DNA of 17,500 bases from Halisarca cf. caerulea (GCA_963170055.1 CAUJGJ010000397.1:6257501-6275000); one strand, 5' to 3'. Positions 8,596 to 16,510 are shown, numbered from the stretch's first letter. Notes: a model not told the origin generated them from the letters alone. Numbers and translations: made by a program.

Positions 8596-8812
8596 CCGTA
8601 TATCCAGAAATATTGGCGATATTATTAATTTGGCGGTTTGGCGGTCAGGATCAAAATTGCCAAATTTCTATCACCAGATTTACATAGACCTACTTACTAT
8701 GCTTTGTCCTTGCTGTGCAGCTGCCAAATTTAATTTTCACCAATATTAAATTACAGTCTGATCTTGCGTAAATCGCCAAATTTAATGATCGTCAATATTT
8801 TTGGATATACGG
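8596..8812. mobile_element. MITE with CCGTATATCC ends and TA target duplication
   Basis: Left end CCGTATATCCAGAAATATTG and right end, read inverted, CCGTATATCCAAAAATATTG: 19 of 20 match. TA dinucleotides at 8594-8595 and 8813-8814 flank it, as expected for Tc1/mariner/pogo-type insertion. The inside has no ORF and carries several CCAAATTT words in both orientations. A lone ACCGTATATAACC at about 8314-8326 resembles one end only. Confidence 0.85.
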
Positions 8813-9181
8813 TAATCTGTAATGCTTTAGACTTGCCCCCAACATATTCTTCATGGCTAAATTTGCCCCCCCTTGACGCATTTCCTGGAAGAAACCCTGA
8901 TTAGGTAAAAAAGTAGGGGGGCTACCCCCTCCTCCTACCTAGTCCTGCGTTCTATCGCATGTGGAACATGTCCAGTGACACTTGTTTGGCTTCAGTGATC
9001 AGAAAATTTATCTTCACTTTCTAGTTTCATTTCTTACTACAAATATGCGCTATCTTCTAAAAACTAGTACCATTGTGTAGATGGCTGCATTACCTTTCGT
9101 TCGATGTCAAACCTGAAAGGATTTTCGGTGTTCTAAGAAAAGTATGCGCATTCTCCCTGAACATATAAAAACATTAAAAAC

Positions 9182-9469
9182 GGCTGGGCGGCAGTGCAGC
9201 TTCAAAGCTGAGGACACAAATGATGGCATATAGGTTCCTTACCTAAGTATCTAAAATTTCCATGTTGGTGATTTAAATATCTTTAAGAGTTTTAGAGAAA
9301 AAGGGTAAAAACCACAAATTGAAACCATTGTAGCTCACCTTTTTGCCTGTAACATCTGAATCGGGCAATGAATCAAAATCTCCAACATGGAAGTTATTTA
9401 TTATCCTATAATATAGCCAATAAGTGCAAAAAAGTAAGCCAATGGGCTTTTTCCCACTGCCGCCCAGCC
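9182..9469. mobile_element. Nested 288-bp inverted-repeat element
   Basis: GGCTGGGCGGCAGTG at 9182-9196 is exactly inverted at 9455-9469. A further inner pair, TTCCATGTTGG (9258-9268) and CCAACATGGAA (9382-9392), continues the symmetry. ATTAAA occurs just outside both ends (three extra bases on the left), a candidate target duplication. No ORF. It lies wholly inside the 1.18-kb TA element. Confidence 0.65.
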
Positions 9470-9540
9470 ATTAAAGTTTTGTCTAGCCTTGAACTAGCTG
9501 GTAGCCATTTTGTCACATGACCGTCGCATGATATTGAAAG

Positions 9541-9548
9541 TGACGTCA
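9541..9548. promoter_or_regulatory. CRE-type palindrome TGACGTCA
   Basis: A perfect cAMP-response-element site 160 bases upstream of a possible short first exon (ATG 9707). GTCACATGACCGTCGCATGA-like sequence nearby adds E-box and GTCAC/GTGAC words. Another GTCACATGAC word occurs at about 10032-10041. Function is inferred from the motif only. Confidence 0.4.
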
Positions 9549-9706
9549 CCTAAAAGTCGAGTCAAGTATAGCAAGTGAAGTGGAATACAGACGAAGTCTC
9601 TTCTGTTTTTGTATCTTTGATCTTTGATACATAACCTTTTGCCGTCGGATATCACTTTAAATTCTGCTTTGGTCGCACTTGTACACGAACCGAATCGCTT
9701 TCGAAG

Positions 9707-9749
9707 ATGTTTTTTCGGAAGGAGAAAAGATTGAAGAAACTCAAGCTAG
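9707..9749 (+). CDS. Possible first coding exon, basic 14-residue N-terminus
   Basis: An ATG opens a frame of 14 Lys/Arg-rich codons (MFFRKEKRLKKLKL) that runs into TAG|GTAAGC, a near-consensus 5' splice site at 9750. A CRE site lies upstream. No downstream exon was identified in this window and no family was recognised. It may be chance, a non-conserved host exon, or part of the TA element that encloses it. Confidence 0.2.
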
Positions 9750-10435
9750 GTAAGCCAGACCAGAAAGGTACTGACATGTTCAAAATTGATCAAAGGCTTA
9801 AGATTCACTTAGTTTCGCATAGCCAGCCTCTTTCTCCTTGATGTTGTCAAGAGATTTTGTAGAATTTTAATGATGTTGTCAACAGAAAGGGGCTGTAAAC
9901 GCGAGACTAGGATTTACTGTAGCCGAAGGCCATTTGATTGGAACAATTTGTCGATCTTGCTGTTTTAACATCGTGTAAGGCTGTCTTGGAATCTTTACGT
10001 GCACAGTAACATTTTTCCTATGTCACGGGCTGGTCACATGACATTGCGTTCTGAAGCCACCTAAAGTCGCGAAATTCTTTCTAATACGCACCTCCACTGA
10101 GATTCTAAGTTTATGGACATGTTCCACATGCGATACCAAGGGCAACCTCCTTCGGGTGGTATTCGTCATAGTGATGTTATAACGCAAGTATTCTCAGCAG
10201 ATTGCTAATGAGTTTGGGAAAAGGAAATGTTAACAGCATTATTGCCAGCTATGTCCACATCTCACTTCTATTTCAAACCCTTTGTATCATTTAAGTCTCA
10301 CTGGGGCTGTGAAGTGTAATTGTATTGAGGACTTTGTTTTTGCACATGTAATTATATTTTGTCATTCTTTACTACTTTTTCTTTCATCTCATGTTTCCAA
10401 GGGATATCAAAATTTGATTTGTTCCTCATATGACA

Positions 10436-10500
10436 CTTCATAACTGAAATAATATAGGGGCCAGATGGTGTATGCCCCCTATATTATATCAGTTATGAAG
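10436..10500. repeat. 65-nt near-perfect hairpin
   Basis: Arms 10436-10460 and 10476-10500 pair over 25 positions with one mismatch, around a 15-nt loop. The sequence CTTCATAACTGAAATAATAT begins the left arm. It could be a tiny foldback MITE or a small-RNA precursor-like hairpin. No flanking duplication is clear. Confidence 0.8.
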
Positions 10501-10737
10501 ACAATCAATAAAATTTTCTTTTTGTAGTTAAAAATGTTAAAATGTATGCATGATAACTAATATGCCCCGAAAAAACTAGATAGTAATATAGTAAAATATA
10601 AAAGTCTACCATAGTCCAAACTAGAATAATTCTTGGAGTCTTAGATGCGTTTATAGGTTCTCCCCACGATGACAAGATTGTCATCATATCACCTGGTGTG
10701 AAAGGTTATGCATACGTTTTATGCTACTTTGAATGTA

Positions 10738-11085
10738 GGAGCACGTATCGCTGCTACACATGACACCATCCATTCAAAAATAAAATAATCTGTGATGGTA
10801 ATGACAGCTTCCTCATCAGCGAAGCACTATTGACAACAACATTAATAATTGTTGAACTGAATCAAAAGCATAAGATTAGCATTTAAATGCACTTGGTCTA
10901 AAAAGAAATGCAAACTATTAAATATTAGGAAACCACTAATCTTATGCTACTATTAAAGTAACAGCATGTTGCTGTTATGCACGAAGCCATCCATGAACAA
11001 ATACCTCTTGATGGCATTGTTTAGCTGTCATGTTTTGTGAAGCGGCTTCTTGGTCAACAATGTAATATTGTTGAACGTGATAGTC
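10738..11085. repeat. Diverged tandem duplication of about 110 bp units
   Basis: Unit A (about 10738-10857) and unit B (about 10962-11085) share, in the same order, a CACxxxxxxCCATCCAT block, TGATGG, an AGC/GAAGC block, and CAACAxTxxTAATxxTTGTTGAAC. Between them, AGCATAAGATTAG (10868-10880) is exactly inverted at 10936-10948. Similarity is partial and judged by eye. Confidence 0.45.
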
Positions 11086-11827
11086 TAACTTAAATGAATT
11101 ATATAGAAACCAAAACTGAATTTTCCAATATGACAATAGTGTGGGTATATTTTATGCAATTAGAGTACATTTCCATGCAGACTCCAAGTCTGTACCGCTT
11201 TTGCAATGCCCCTGCTCAAAATCCAGTTATTCGGGGCATCTTGCAAATGCATTTAGAGTAGTTATTGCCCATATAGACAAGGTGGTTGAAACTTAGAGAG
11301 TCCATGTATGAGCAAACACTTGTAATGAGCCATTTGCATTTAATGAGCAATCCTATAGCCTATAAGTCAAGAATATATGTCATTGGGGAGTAGATATTAG
11401 TCATGTCTATACATCCATAGAACAAAGGCAAATGGCTAATCATTACACATCAAATCCCATATACAGATAGTCAGTGCCACCTCAACCTTCAGTTTACACC
11501 ACCCTGCAAATTGAGTACAACTATAAGAGGTTGGGAATTATGGCACAGTATATCACCCTTTACATCCTGTACCTGCATATATTGGTACGGAGTACACATC
11601 TCTTCTGGTATTTGCTACCTTCATTGGTATGCAGTACCTTTTCCCATAGTACCTTCCTTCGGTACACAACTTTCAATGCCTTTGATGGTAAACAGTATAT
11701 TAGTATAGTCTCACATATTGGACTTTGCACATTGCACAGCTCAATGGAGACTTGCATAGATCACAATAATCGTACTATTGACTACAATTTTGGATACCTT
11801 GTGCACCTTAGCACAGAAAAAATATTA

Positions 11828-11921
11828 CTATAACATGCTGACTATATTGATGCCACTATCACTAAATTCCTGCTTCTGGTCCATCATCAGAGCCGTTAGT
11901 GGGCTAACACAGACTACTATG
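11828..11921 (-). pseudogene. RecQ-like helicase, second exon fragment (motif Ia)
   Basis: On the minus strand, directly after a CAG acceptor at 11922-11924, the frame reads IVVCVSPLTALMMDQ and then KQEFSDSGINI. This is the motif Ia region (VVxSPLxALMxDQ) of RecQ/DExH helicases, which binds DNA. It is the expected continuation of the Walker A exon at 15675-15907, in the correct phase. The frame ends at TAG 11828-11830 with no clear donor before it, and no DExH box follows, so the gene is probably truncated or its remaining exons are diverged. Its 5' edge is 18 bases from the end of the inserted DNA element. Confidence 0.75.
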
Positions 11922-11935
11922 CTGCCTGTTATCCC

Positions 11936-11939
11936 TATA
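11936..11939. repeat. Left TATA target-site duplication
   Basis: TATA abuts the left end of the 3.68-kb element; the matching TATA is at 15619-15622. Because TATA is self-complementary, the real duplication may be TA with ends beginning TATGTGAC. Confidence 0.55.
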
Positions 11940-11972
11940 TGTGACGTGCGCAGCGAAAAGGTACCCAAAACG

Positions 11973-12541
11973 GTTTTCGGTCAAAATCGCCGTTTGTTGC
12001 TATTTATAGAGAAGAATGATGTATGAATTTAATTAGCGGGTCGCCGTGTCCGTATATCGTCTCGTTCTTCAGCTACGATTACTTTTCCGGCACTGTACGA
12101 AATCAGCCATTGCCGAGAAACGGCGAACAAAAGATTTCACTTCCTATTCTCCGTATACGGTCGTTTCCTTATTACATCACACTTCTTGCGCAATATTTTG
12201 CAGTTACAACCAGTTATCGAAAAATGGTGGATCGCGGTAGGCATGTTTTTCTTTTGTTGCTTGGCTCTCAGAAGCGGTAGTGCTGCTTGCAGCTACAGAT
12301 CAAGATAGTTTTTGTTGCAATGTGGTGAGTCCTTTTATAAAGTAGCCATGCTTGGTATCAATGCAATGTACGGTGCATGAAGCGGGGTAATTCGGAACGG
12401 GCGATCGAAAGCAGGGTCAATGTAAGTGACAGGCCTTCTTTTGATCAGTGTTAGTGACCGACTTTATTTTGGTCTATGTTGTCTACAGGATTGAGGTATG
12501 CAATAGTCACAAATGTGGTCAGACAGCGTAGCCTGTTCTGT
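11973..12541. other. Left subterminal non-coding part of the TIR element
   Basis: It contains CGGTTTTCGGTC and GTATACGG-type words and CG-containing sequence unlike the AT-rich surroundings. Open frames up to 85 codons at 12023-12280 show no motif. A GTGAGT donor-like site at 12325 is not preceded by an open frame with a start. I see no gene. Confidence 0.5.
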
Positions 12542-12608
12542 TTTTAGGGGCTGCCGCAGGCAGCCCCTATATTGTTTTCATTTGGACTTCCGGTGTGTAA
12601 CGCTCATC

Positions 12609-12646
<38 letters not shown>

Positions 12647-12902
12647 GGGATTTGAAGAAAAGTCTTATAATAGAGAATTTATATAATAGTAATAGAGAAG
12701 TATGAATTTATACAGGAATGAGTTATAGGAATTGTTTTGAAAACAATTGCCAAATATGGCAATTGTTTTCAAAACAATTGTCCAGTTACAATAAACAGTA
12801 TGTTCAATGAATGTTCAGCTGTGCACTTACACTCAAATGCTTTGCAAGTGATTTGAGTGCGTGGGGCGGCAGCCCCCACGAGTTTTTAACTCAAATTACT
12901 TG
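12542..12902 (-). mobile_element. Hairpin-rich module, copy 2 (inverted)
   Basis: Reverse complement of 1213-1607: the 3' hairpin is at 12546-12568, TA tract at 12611-12644, palindrome at about 12729-12780 and 5' stem-loop at about 12845-12902. Differences from copy 1 are scattered substitutions and a shorter TA tract. It lies between the left TIR and the 3' end of the DUF7869-like gene, so it inserted into the TIR element. Sequence identity stops at CAAGTAATT on one side and CCCCTAAAAA on the other, which defines the module ends. Confidence 0.8.
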
Positions 12903-13127
12903 TTTTCCTTCGCGTTCCCAATTGCCCCTCTTACTACACTACAACAAAATATGCATAGTTACAATCAGCGAAGAATTATTATAACGAAGTAGTTACAATT
13001 ACAGAGTATATTAAAGGCAGTATACCATACATTACTCCAATGCAGTGAGTAGACAGTGTATAGTCTCTATAAGCAAAGTACAAATTGCATCGTTCCAAGC
13101 ACAAACTAAGTGGAGTAACCACTCTTC

Positions 13128-15293
13128 CTATGTTTTTCTCCTCTTAGCTTGTGATGTCTGTGGTCGAGGACAGACCAGATCTTGGTATTCAGGTGGACAA
13201 AACTCTCGGATGCTGTTATACAGATACCACTGTCTTTCGCTACTGAGGCCTGACGGCTGAATGACTGGTGGGAGTTCTGTGGCACTTGGTTGCCAGTTGT
13301 CTTTCAGGAGGTCAAAGCGGACTGGTGGTGAGTCTGTGTACTCCCTTGCGAAAACAACCCCTGGGTGATCATTGCTGACCAAAAAATGATGGTATTTTTT
13401 GATGTCCTTGAGTCACCTGAAGTGTGCATCAAAGAAGTCAAGCCAGTTGTACGTCTTCACCAGGACATTTCCTTGCTGATCCCCAACCAGTTGTGCCACA
13501 TTGCAGGTTGCTGAGGCTTCTACCACCTTGACAATGTCATCTAAGCAGCTAACTTTGGTGCGGCGATAGAGGCGCTTGATCAATCCAAAGCACCAGTCTG
13601 GTGCAAATTTCGTGTGGCCTGTGAGAAGGAACGAAAACGTGATGGACTTATGCTGACCAGTCATCACCCTCCAAAGGAGGTAGCGCAAGACAATGTTGTT
13701 TTTGTTTTGGCCAGCACAATTGTCTGCGTGGAGGTATGCGTTTGTCTCCCCAAGGCCATGAACCTGGAAATAATGGTGCAACTGACTCACTACACTGTTG
13801 GAACCCTTTCCGGTGTCGACAGCTTCATCACAGAGGTATGTGACTTGCCGTGGGATGGCTTCACAGTGTAGTCCAAACATGACACACTTCCGAGGTGTGA
13901 GGAAGTAGATCGGACCTGGCTGCAAGGGGTCGTCAGGGTAGTGCACCTGTTGGGCGTAGTCAAAGGAATAGTGTGCCATACTGGGGCCTGTGAGTGGTGG
14001 AATGTAGCAGTATGGACTTGGTGGAGAGAAAGCCCCATCCTGTAGGAACATACCCCTAACAACTACACGGCACTCTGCAGTGATGGCGTTGTAGGCTTCA
14101 CGTTCCTGCTGAGCACGTTGAACATGTGCAAGAGCTTTCTGCACCACTTGAGACTTGTCCTCGTCACTTCTGTTTGCAGCTCGCTGGATGAGTGAACTAT
14201 TTTTTTGGCATTGCCAACAAAGATCTGTCATTGGTGTCATTATGACGACCTGTGGAACCAGCTGCTGCCACAAAGATGAAAACGTCTTCCGGGATACAGG
14301 TTTCCTCTCACCTTCACAAGACTCGGAGTACTTACTCCAGACGGCAAGCTTTGACATGCTCGATGGTAGGAGTTGGATATCGGAGCGATAGTATCCAGGA
14401 ACACGTCCTGGGAGGACAAGGCCTTGCTCTTGTACGAGGTGAAGAAGGAAGCATACAATGTCTGGAACTGTATCGAAAGATGTTACGTTGTGTGGTAGAC
14501 GCTTCTTGTTCCCATGTACTCTTGGAGTAAGCCCGTTTGCTGCTAAATGGGTATTTAAAGCCTTTAACCGCTTCAGTGAGATGTTATGGAGGTACAAGAA
14601 GGTAGTTCTGCAAATTCGCTGACCAGCAAAATTATAGCTTGCTCTATTGGAATCTCGACGAGAAGCAGCTAACTGACCAAGAATAACCATGTCCAGTTCA
14701 TCATGTGTAAGCTGCTCTGTGTCACTCCTCATACTTAGCACAGCCTCTGGATCAAGAACTCTAATGCATGGTTGACCATTCCCAAACTTGCATCCACAGT
14801 TGAACAGAAAGGGCAGAGAATCAGGAACACCAGATTGAGATTGAGATGATGTTGGTGGAGATGTAGTGACAACTTCAACAGAATGCGTACTTGGAGTGTC
14901 TGTCTGAGCAGATGTACTTGGAGTGACTGTCCGAACAGATGTACTTGGTCTAACAACTTCAATTGTAGATGTACTGACAGATTGTGTGGTATTACTGAAG
15001 CGCTGTAGAGCTTCTTCTACTTGTTTTTCAACAGAATCAGTAATTTTGTCATCTATTTCCATGCTTTCATCACCTGTGACAATGTATTGTTATGTGTTAT
15101 TTTTGTACTTTTGCAGATTGTGTGTAAACTTTAACTTACATCTTTCATTGTCTTTATAATCACTGTCACTGTCACTGCATCCTGCTGATGTGAAGTAATC
15201 ATGTAAAACTTCTTTCAGGTATTCCTGCTCATTAGCTAAAAAATCTGAAGATGTCAGTGCGCTGAGATTCCGAGCAATTGAGGAGGAAGACAT
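13128..15293 (-). pseudogene. DUF7869-like protein, candidate transposase, two exons, one in-frame TGA
   Basis: Exon 1 (15293-15140) encodes a Ser-rich N-terminus and an acidic stretch (DSDSDYKDNER). A 66-bp GT-AG intron follows, and exon 2 runs from 15073. Features in order are a Ser/Thr-rich linker, a Cys cluster (CGCKFGNGQPC), SFDTVPD, a CWQC pair, QDGAFSPPS, SFDYAQQVHYP, and HADNCAGQNKNN followed by GHTKFAPDWCFGLIK. The last blocks match my memory of DUF7869, widespread in animal and protist repeat genes; an RNase-H-like DDE-type fold is possible but unproven. TGA at 13413-13415 comes after about 604 codons. The same frame goes on 94 more codons, with family-like sequence, to TAG 13128-13130, so it is a recent stop or an error. 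The first ATG of exon 1 has no upstream in-frame competitor that looks real. Confidence 0.75.
15074..15139 (-). other. 66-bp intron in the DUF7869-like gene
   Basis: Donor AAAGAT|GTAAGT (consensus) and acceptor TTGTCACAG|GTGATG on the minus strand. Phase 1 splicing restores one frame: the codon split across the junction is TGT, then GATGAAAGC leads into exon 2. Unspliced, the exon 1 frame meets a stop inside the intron. Confidence 0.8.
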
Positions 15294-15369
15294 CCTGCTA
15301 CAGCTGCTAAAACTGAGAATTAAGACGTTCGTTTGCTTCCCGCGGAAGGGCGCAAGATTTCGCGCATAA

Positions 15370-15410
15370 TGACGTAATGCGAACCGTATTCTGCAGAACA
15401 ATATGGCGGC
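15370..15410. promoter_or_regulatory. Promoter-like region: TGACGTAA and YY1-type AATATGGCGGC
   Basis: TGACGTAA (15370-15377, ATF/CRE-like) and AATATGGCGGC (15400-15410, matching AAnATGGCGGC of YY1) lie about 80-120 bases before the ATG of the DUF7869-like gene, in a CG-containing stretch. The YY1 motif overlaps an ATG of a plus-strand open frame, a common arrangement at animal start regions. The region may work in both directions. Confidence 0.4.
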
Positions 15411-15498
15411 TACCGTGCTCTCGAAGACGGAAGAGGCTGAAAACAGCACAACGCATTGGTTTCTTAATGTCAAACTCGCACGAAACGTTCTTCGTGTG
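15403..15498 (+). CDS. Possible divergent first exon, 32 codons
   Basis: ATG within the YY1-like motif opens a frame beginning MAATVLSKTEEAEN that runs to GTG|GTAAGT, a consensus donor at 15499. The frame is in head-to-head arrangement with the DUF7869-like gene, ~110 bp between the two ATGs. No next exon was found and the family is not recognised. If real, its transcript would leave the TIR element through its right end. Confidence 0.3.
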
Positions 15499-15618
15499 GT
15501 AAGTGTCCCTTTGGGTAAAAAAATGAAAATCGTCGAAGTTCAAGTTCGGCGGTGTTTTGTCAATTTTCTCAGTGTTTACATTAGACGGTTTGGGTACCTT
15601 TTCGCTGCGCATGTCACA

Positions 15619-15622
15619 TATA
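15619..15622. repeat. Right TATA target-site duplication
   Basis: Partner of the TATA at 11936-11939, directly outside the right terminal inverted repeat. Confidence 0.55.
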
Positions 15623-15674
15623 GACATGTAAAATACTGTTTAATGACTATCCTATACGATATACTAACAAGTAC

Positions 15675-15907
15675 CCAACAGAATCAGGACAAGACTCCCC
15701 TAAAAGGATGTCAAACATAACAGGTAAAATTACATATATCACGGATTTACCATATCCTGTAGGAAGAGATACAAAAGTATCCTTCCTGCTGACAAAAGCC
15801 TCAATTGCCTCCTGCTGTTTCTCTTTCAAGCCCAATATACTTAATCTCCTCAAAGCTTCAGTCATGGTCTTGCGCGGACAACACACAAACTCACGAAAAG
15901 AAGACAT
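15675..15907 (-). pseudogene. RecQ-like helicase, first exon (Walker A)
   Basis: ATG at 15907 opens the N-terminus of a superfamily 2 DNA helicase: LGLKEKQQEAIEAF (Q-motif region) and PTGYGKSVIYVILP (Walker A, ATP binding), then FDILLGESCPDSV. A GTACTT donor at 15674 closes the exon in phase 2; the next recognisable piece (motif Ia) is at 11921, in matching phase, beyond the 3.68-kb element. Without the element the intron would be about 65 bases, like the other intron here. The protein is shown only for its first ~112 residues, so its subfamily is uncertain; multi-copy RecQ-like genes in sponges and cnidarians are the closest in my memory. Confidence 0.78.
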
Positions 15908-16159
15908 AGTGGCAAGCAAACACTATGATTCAACTCCCAACGAGACACTACTAGTCAAAATAACACCTCGGATAATTATGACATTCCCGTTTTGTTGTCA
16001 CCAAATGTCCAAACACGATAGACCCTCAGAACAAAAATGGTATGCGCTGTTCACCAGACCCATTTTTGCCGACCAAATGATGCCATAATAAAAAGATGGA
16101 GGCAAAAGGGTCCGTGCAACACGAGACTAACACTGCCTAAAAGTCCGCCATGTTGTTGA

Positions 16160-16180
16160 CATATATATATATATATATAT

Positions 16181-16219
<39 letters not shown>

Positions 16220-16220
16220 T

Positions 16221-16252
<32 letters not shown>
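16160..16252. repeat. Compound (AT)n(GATA)n(AT)n microsatellite
   Basis: An AT run, then about nine GATA units, then another AT run, all uninterrupted. It sits beside a short hairpin at 16254-16275. Confidence 0.97.
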
Positions 16253-16253
<1 letters not shown>

Positions 16254-16255
<2 letters not shown>

Positions 16256-16275
16256 GGAGTACGGTGGTACTCCAT
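16254..16275. repeat. Short hairpin ATGGAGTA/TACTCCAT
   Basis: A perfect 8-bp stem with a 6-base loop, ending just before TGTAGGATTGACAC, the same word that starts the big palindrome at 17018. Confidence 0.7.
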
Positions 16276-16510
16276 ATGTAGGATTGACACGGAAAAAACA
16301 TGGCCGCCATACATTAGCGCAAATTTTGTTTTCGTCTGAAAACTAACGATGCAGTACAGTTAGTAACATTTAAAAGTGATATTGGTACCTTTTGACACAC
16401 TAGCTATACGATGAAGTAGTTAAAACCCTTCGTAGGCCAATTTCTTTAAAGAACTTTGCAATTTTAGACGAAAATGTATGGCTACGCAACACCAGTACCA
16501 TTTTAAGATT

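Larger units (their letters stand above)
7655..8899. repeat. Possible short-ended inverted-repeat element
   Basis: CAGGGTTTCTT at 7655-7665 is inverted at 8889-8899, each followed inward by a G- or C-run and then AATTT. The match is only 11 bp plus low-complexity sequence, so this may be coincidence. The 217-bp MITE lies inside it. Confidence 0.25.
8955..10133. mobile_element. 1.18-kb element with perfect 20-bp inverted ends and TA duplication
   Basis: The ends are TCGCATGTGGAACATGTCCA (8955-8974) and its exact reverse complement (10114-10133), flanked by TA at 8953-8954 and 10134-10135. No transposase ORF is present, so it is non-autonomous or a deletion derivative. Further in, TTGGCTTCAG on the left is echoed as GTGGCTTCAG on the right (inverted). 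It encloses a second inverted-repeat element and a promoter-like stretch with a possible exon, so it could be a transposon that captured, or landed around, a host 5' end. Confidence 0.75.
10134..11827. other. Non-coding, AT-rich region
   Basis: No supported gene on either strand; short open frames here show no motif. It holds the 65-nt hairpin, a diverged tandem duplication, and a cluster of GGTAxxxTACC-like words at about 11580-11665. The 3' exons of the split helicase would be expected on the minus strand here, but no DExH box or later helicase motif was found. Confidence 0.6.
11940..15618. mobile_element. 3.68-kb terminal-inverted-repeat DNA element carrying a DUF7869-like gene
   Basis: The ends begin TGTGACRTGCGCAGCG and continue through AAAAGGTACCCAAA; left 11940-11972 and right 15586-15618 match at about 31 of 33 positions. 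They are flanked by TATA (or TA). The element interrupts a RecQ-like helicase gene precisely enough that both gene halves are recognisable outside it. Inside are one two-exon minus-strand gene, a nested hairpin-module copy, and a promoter-rich right end. I do not recognise a transposase of a named superfamily. The encoded gene is the only substantial ORF and so the likely mobility protein. Confidence 0.8.

Noticed and set aside
10757..11085. CRISPR-like repeat-spacer pattern
   Set aside because: Only two diverged units of ~110 bp, no regular spacing, and the context is animal nuclear DNA.
11560..11757. Helicase continuation on the minus strand
   Set aside because: Translated by eye, it shows no DExH box or other RecQ motif.
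12023..12280. 85-codon frame within the left part of the TIR element
   Set aside because: No motif, no start context, and the overlapping frames are equally open; a nearby GTGAGT is not preceded by an open coding exon.
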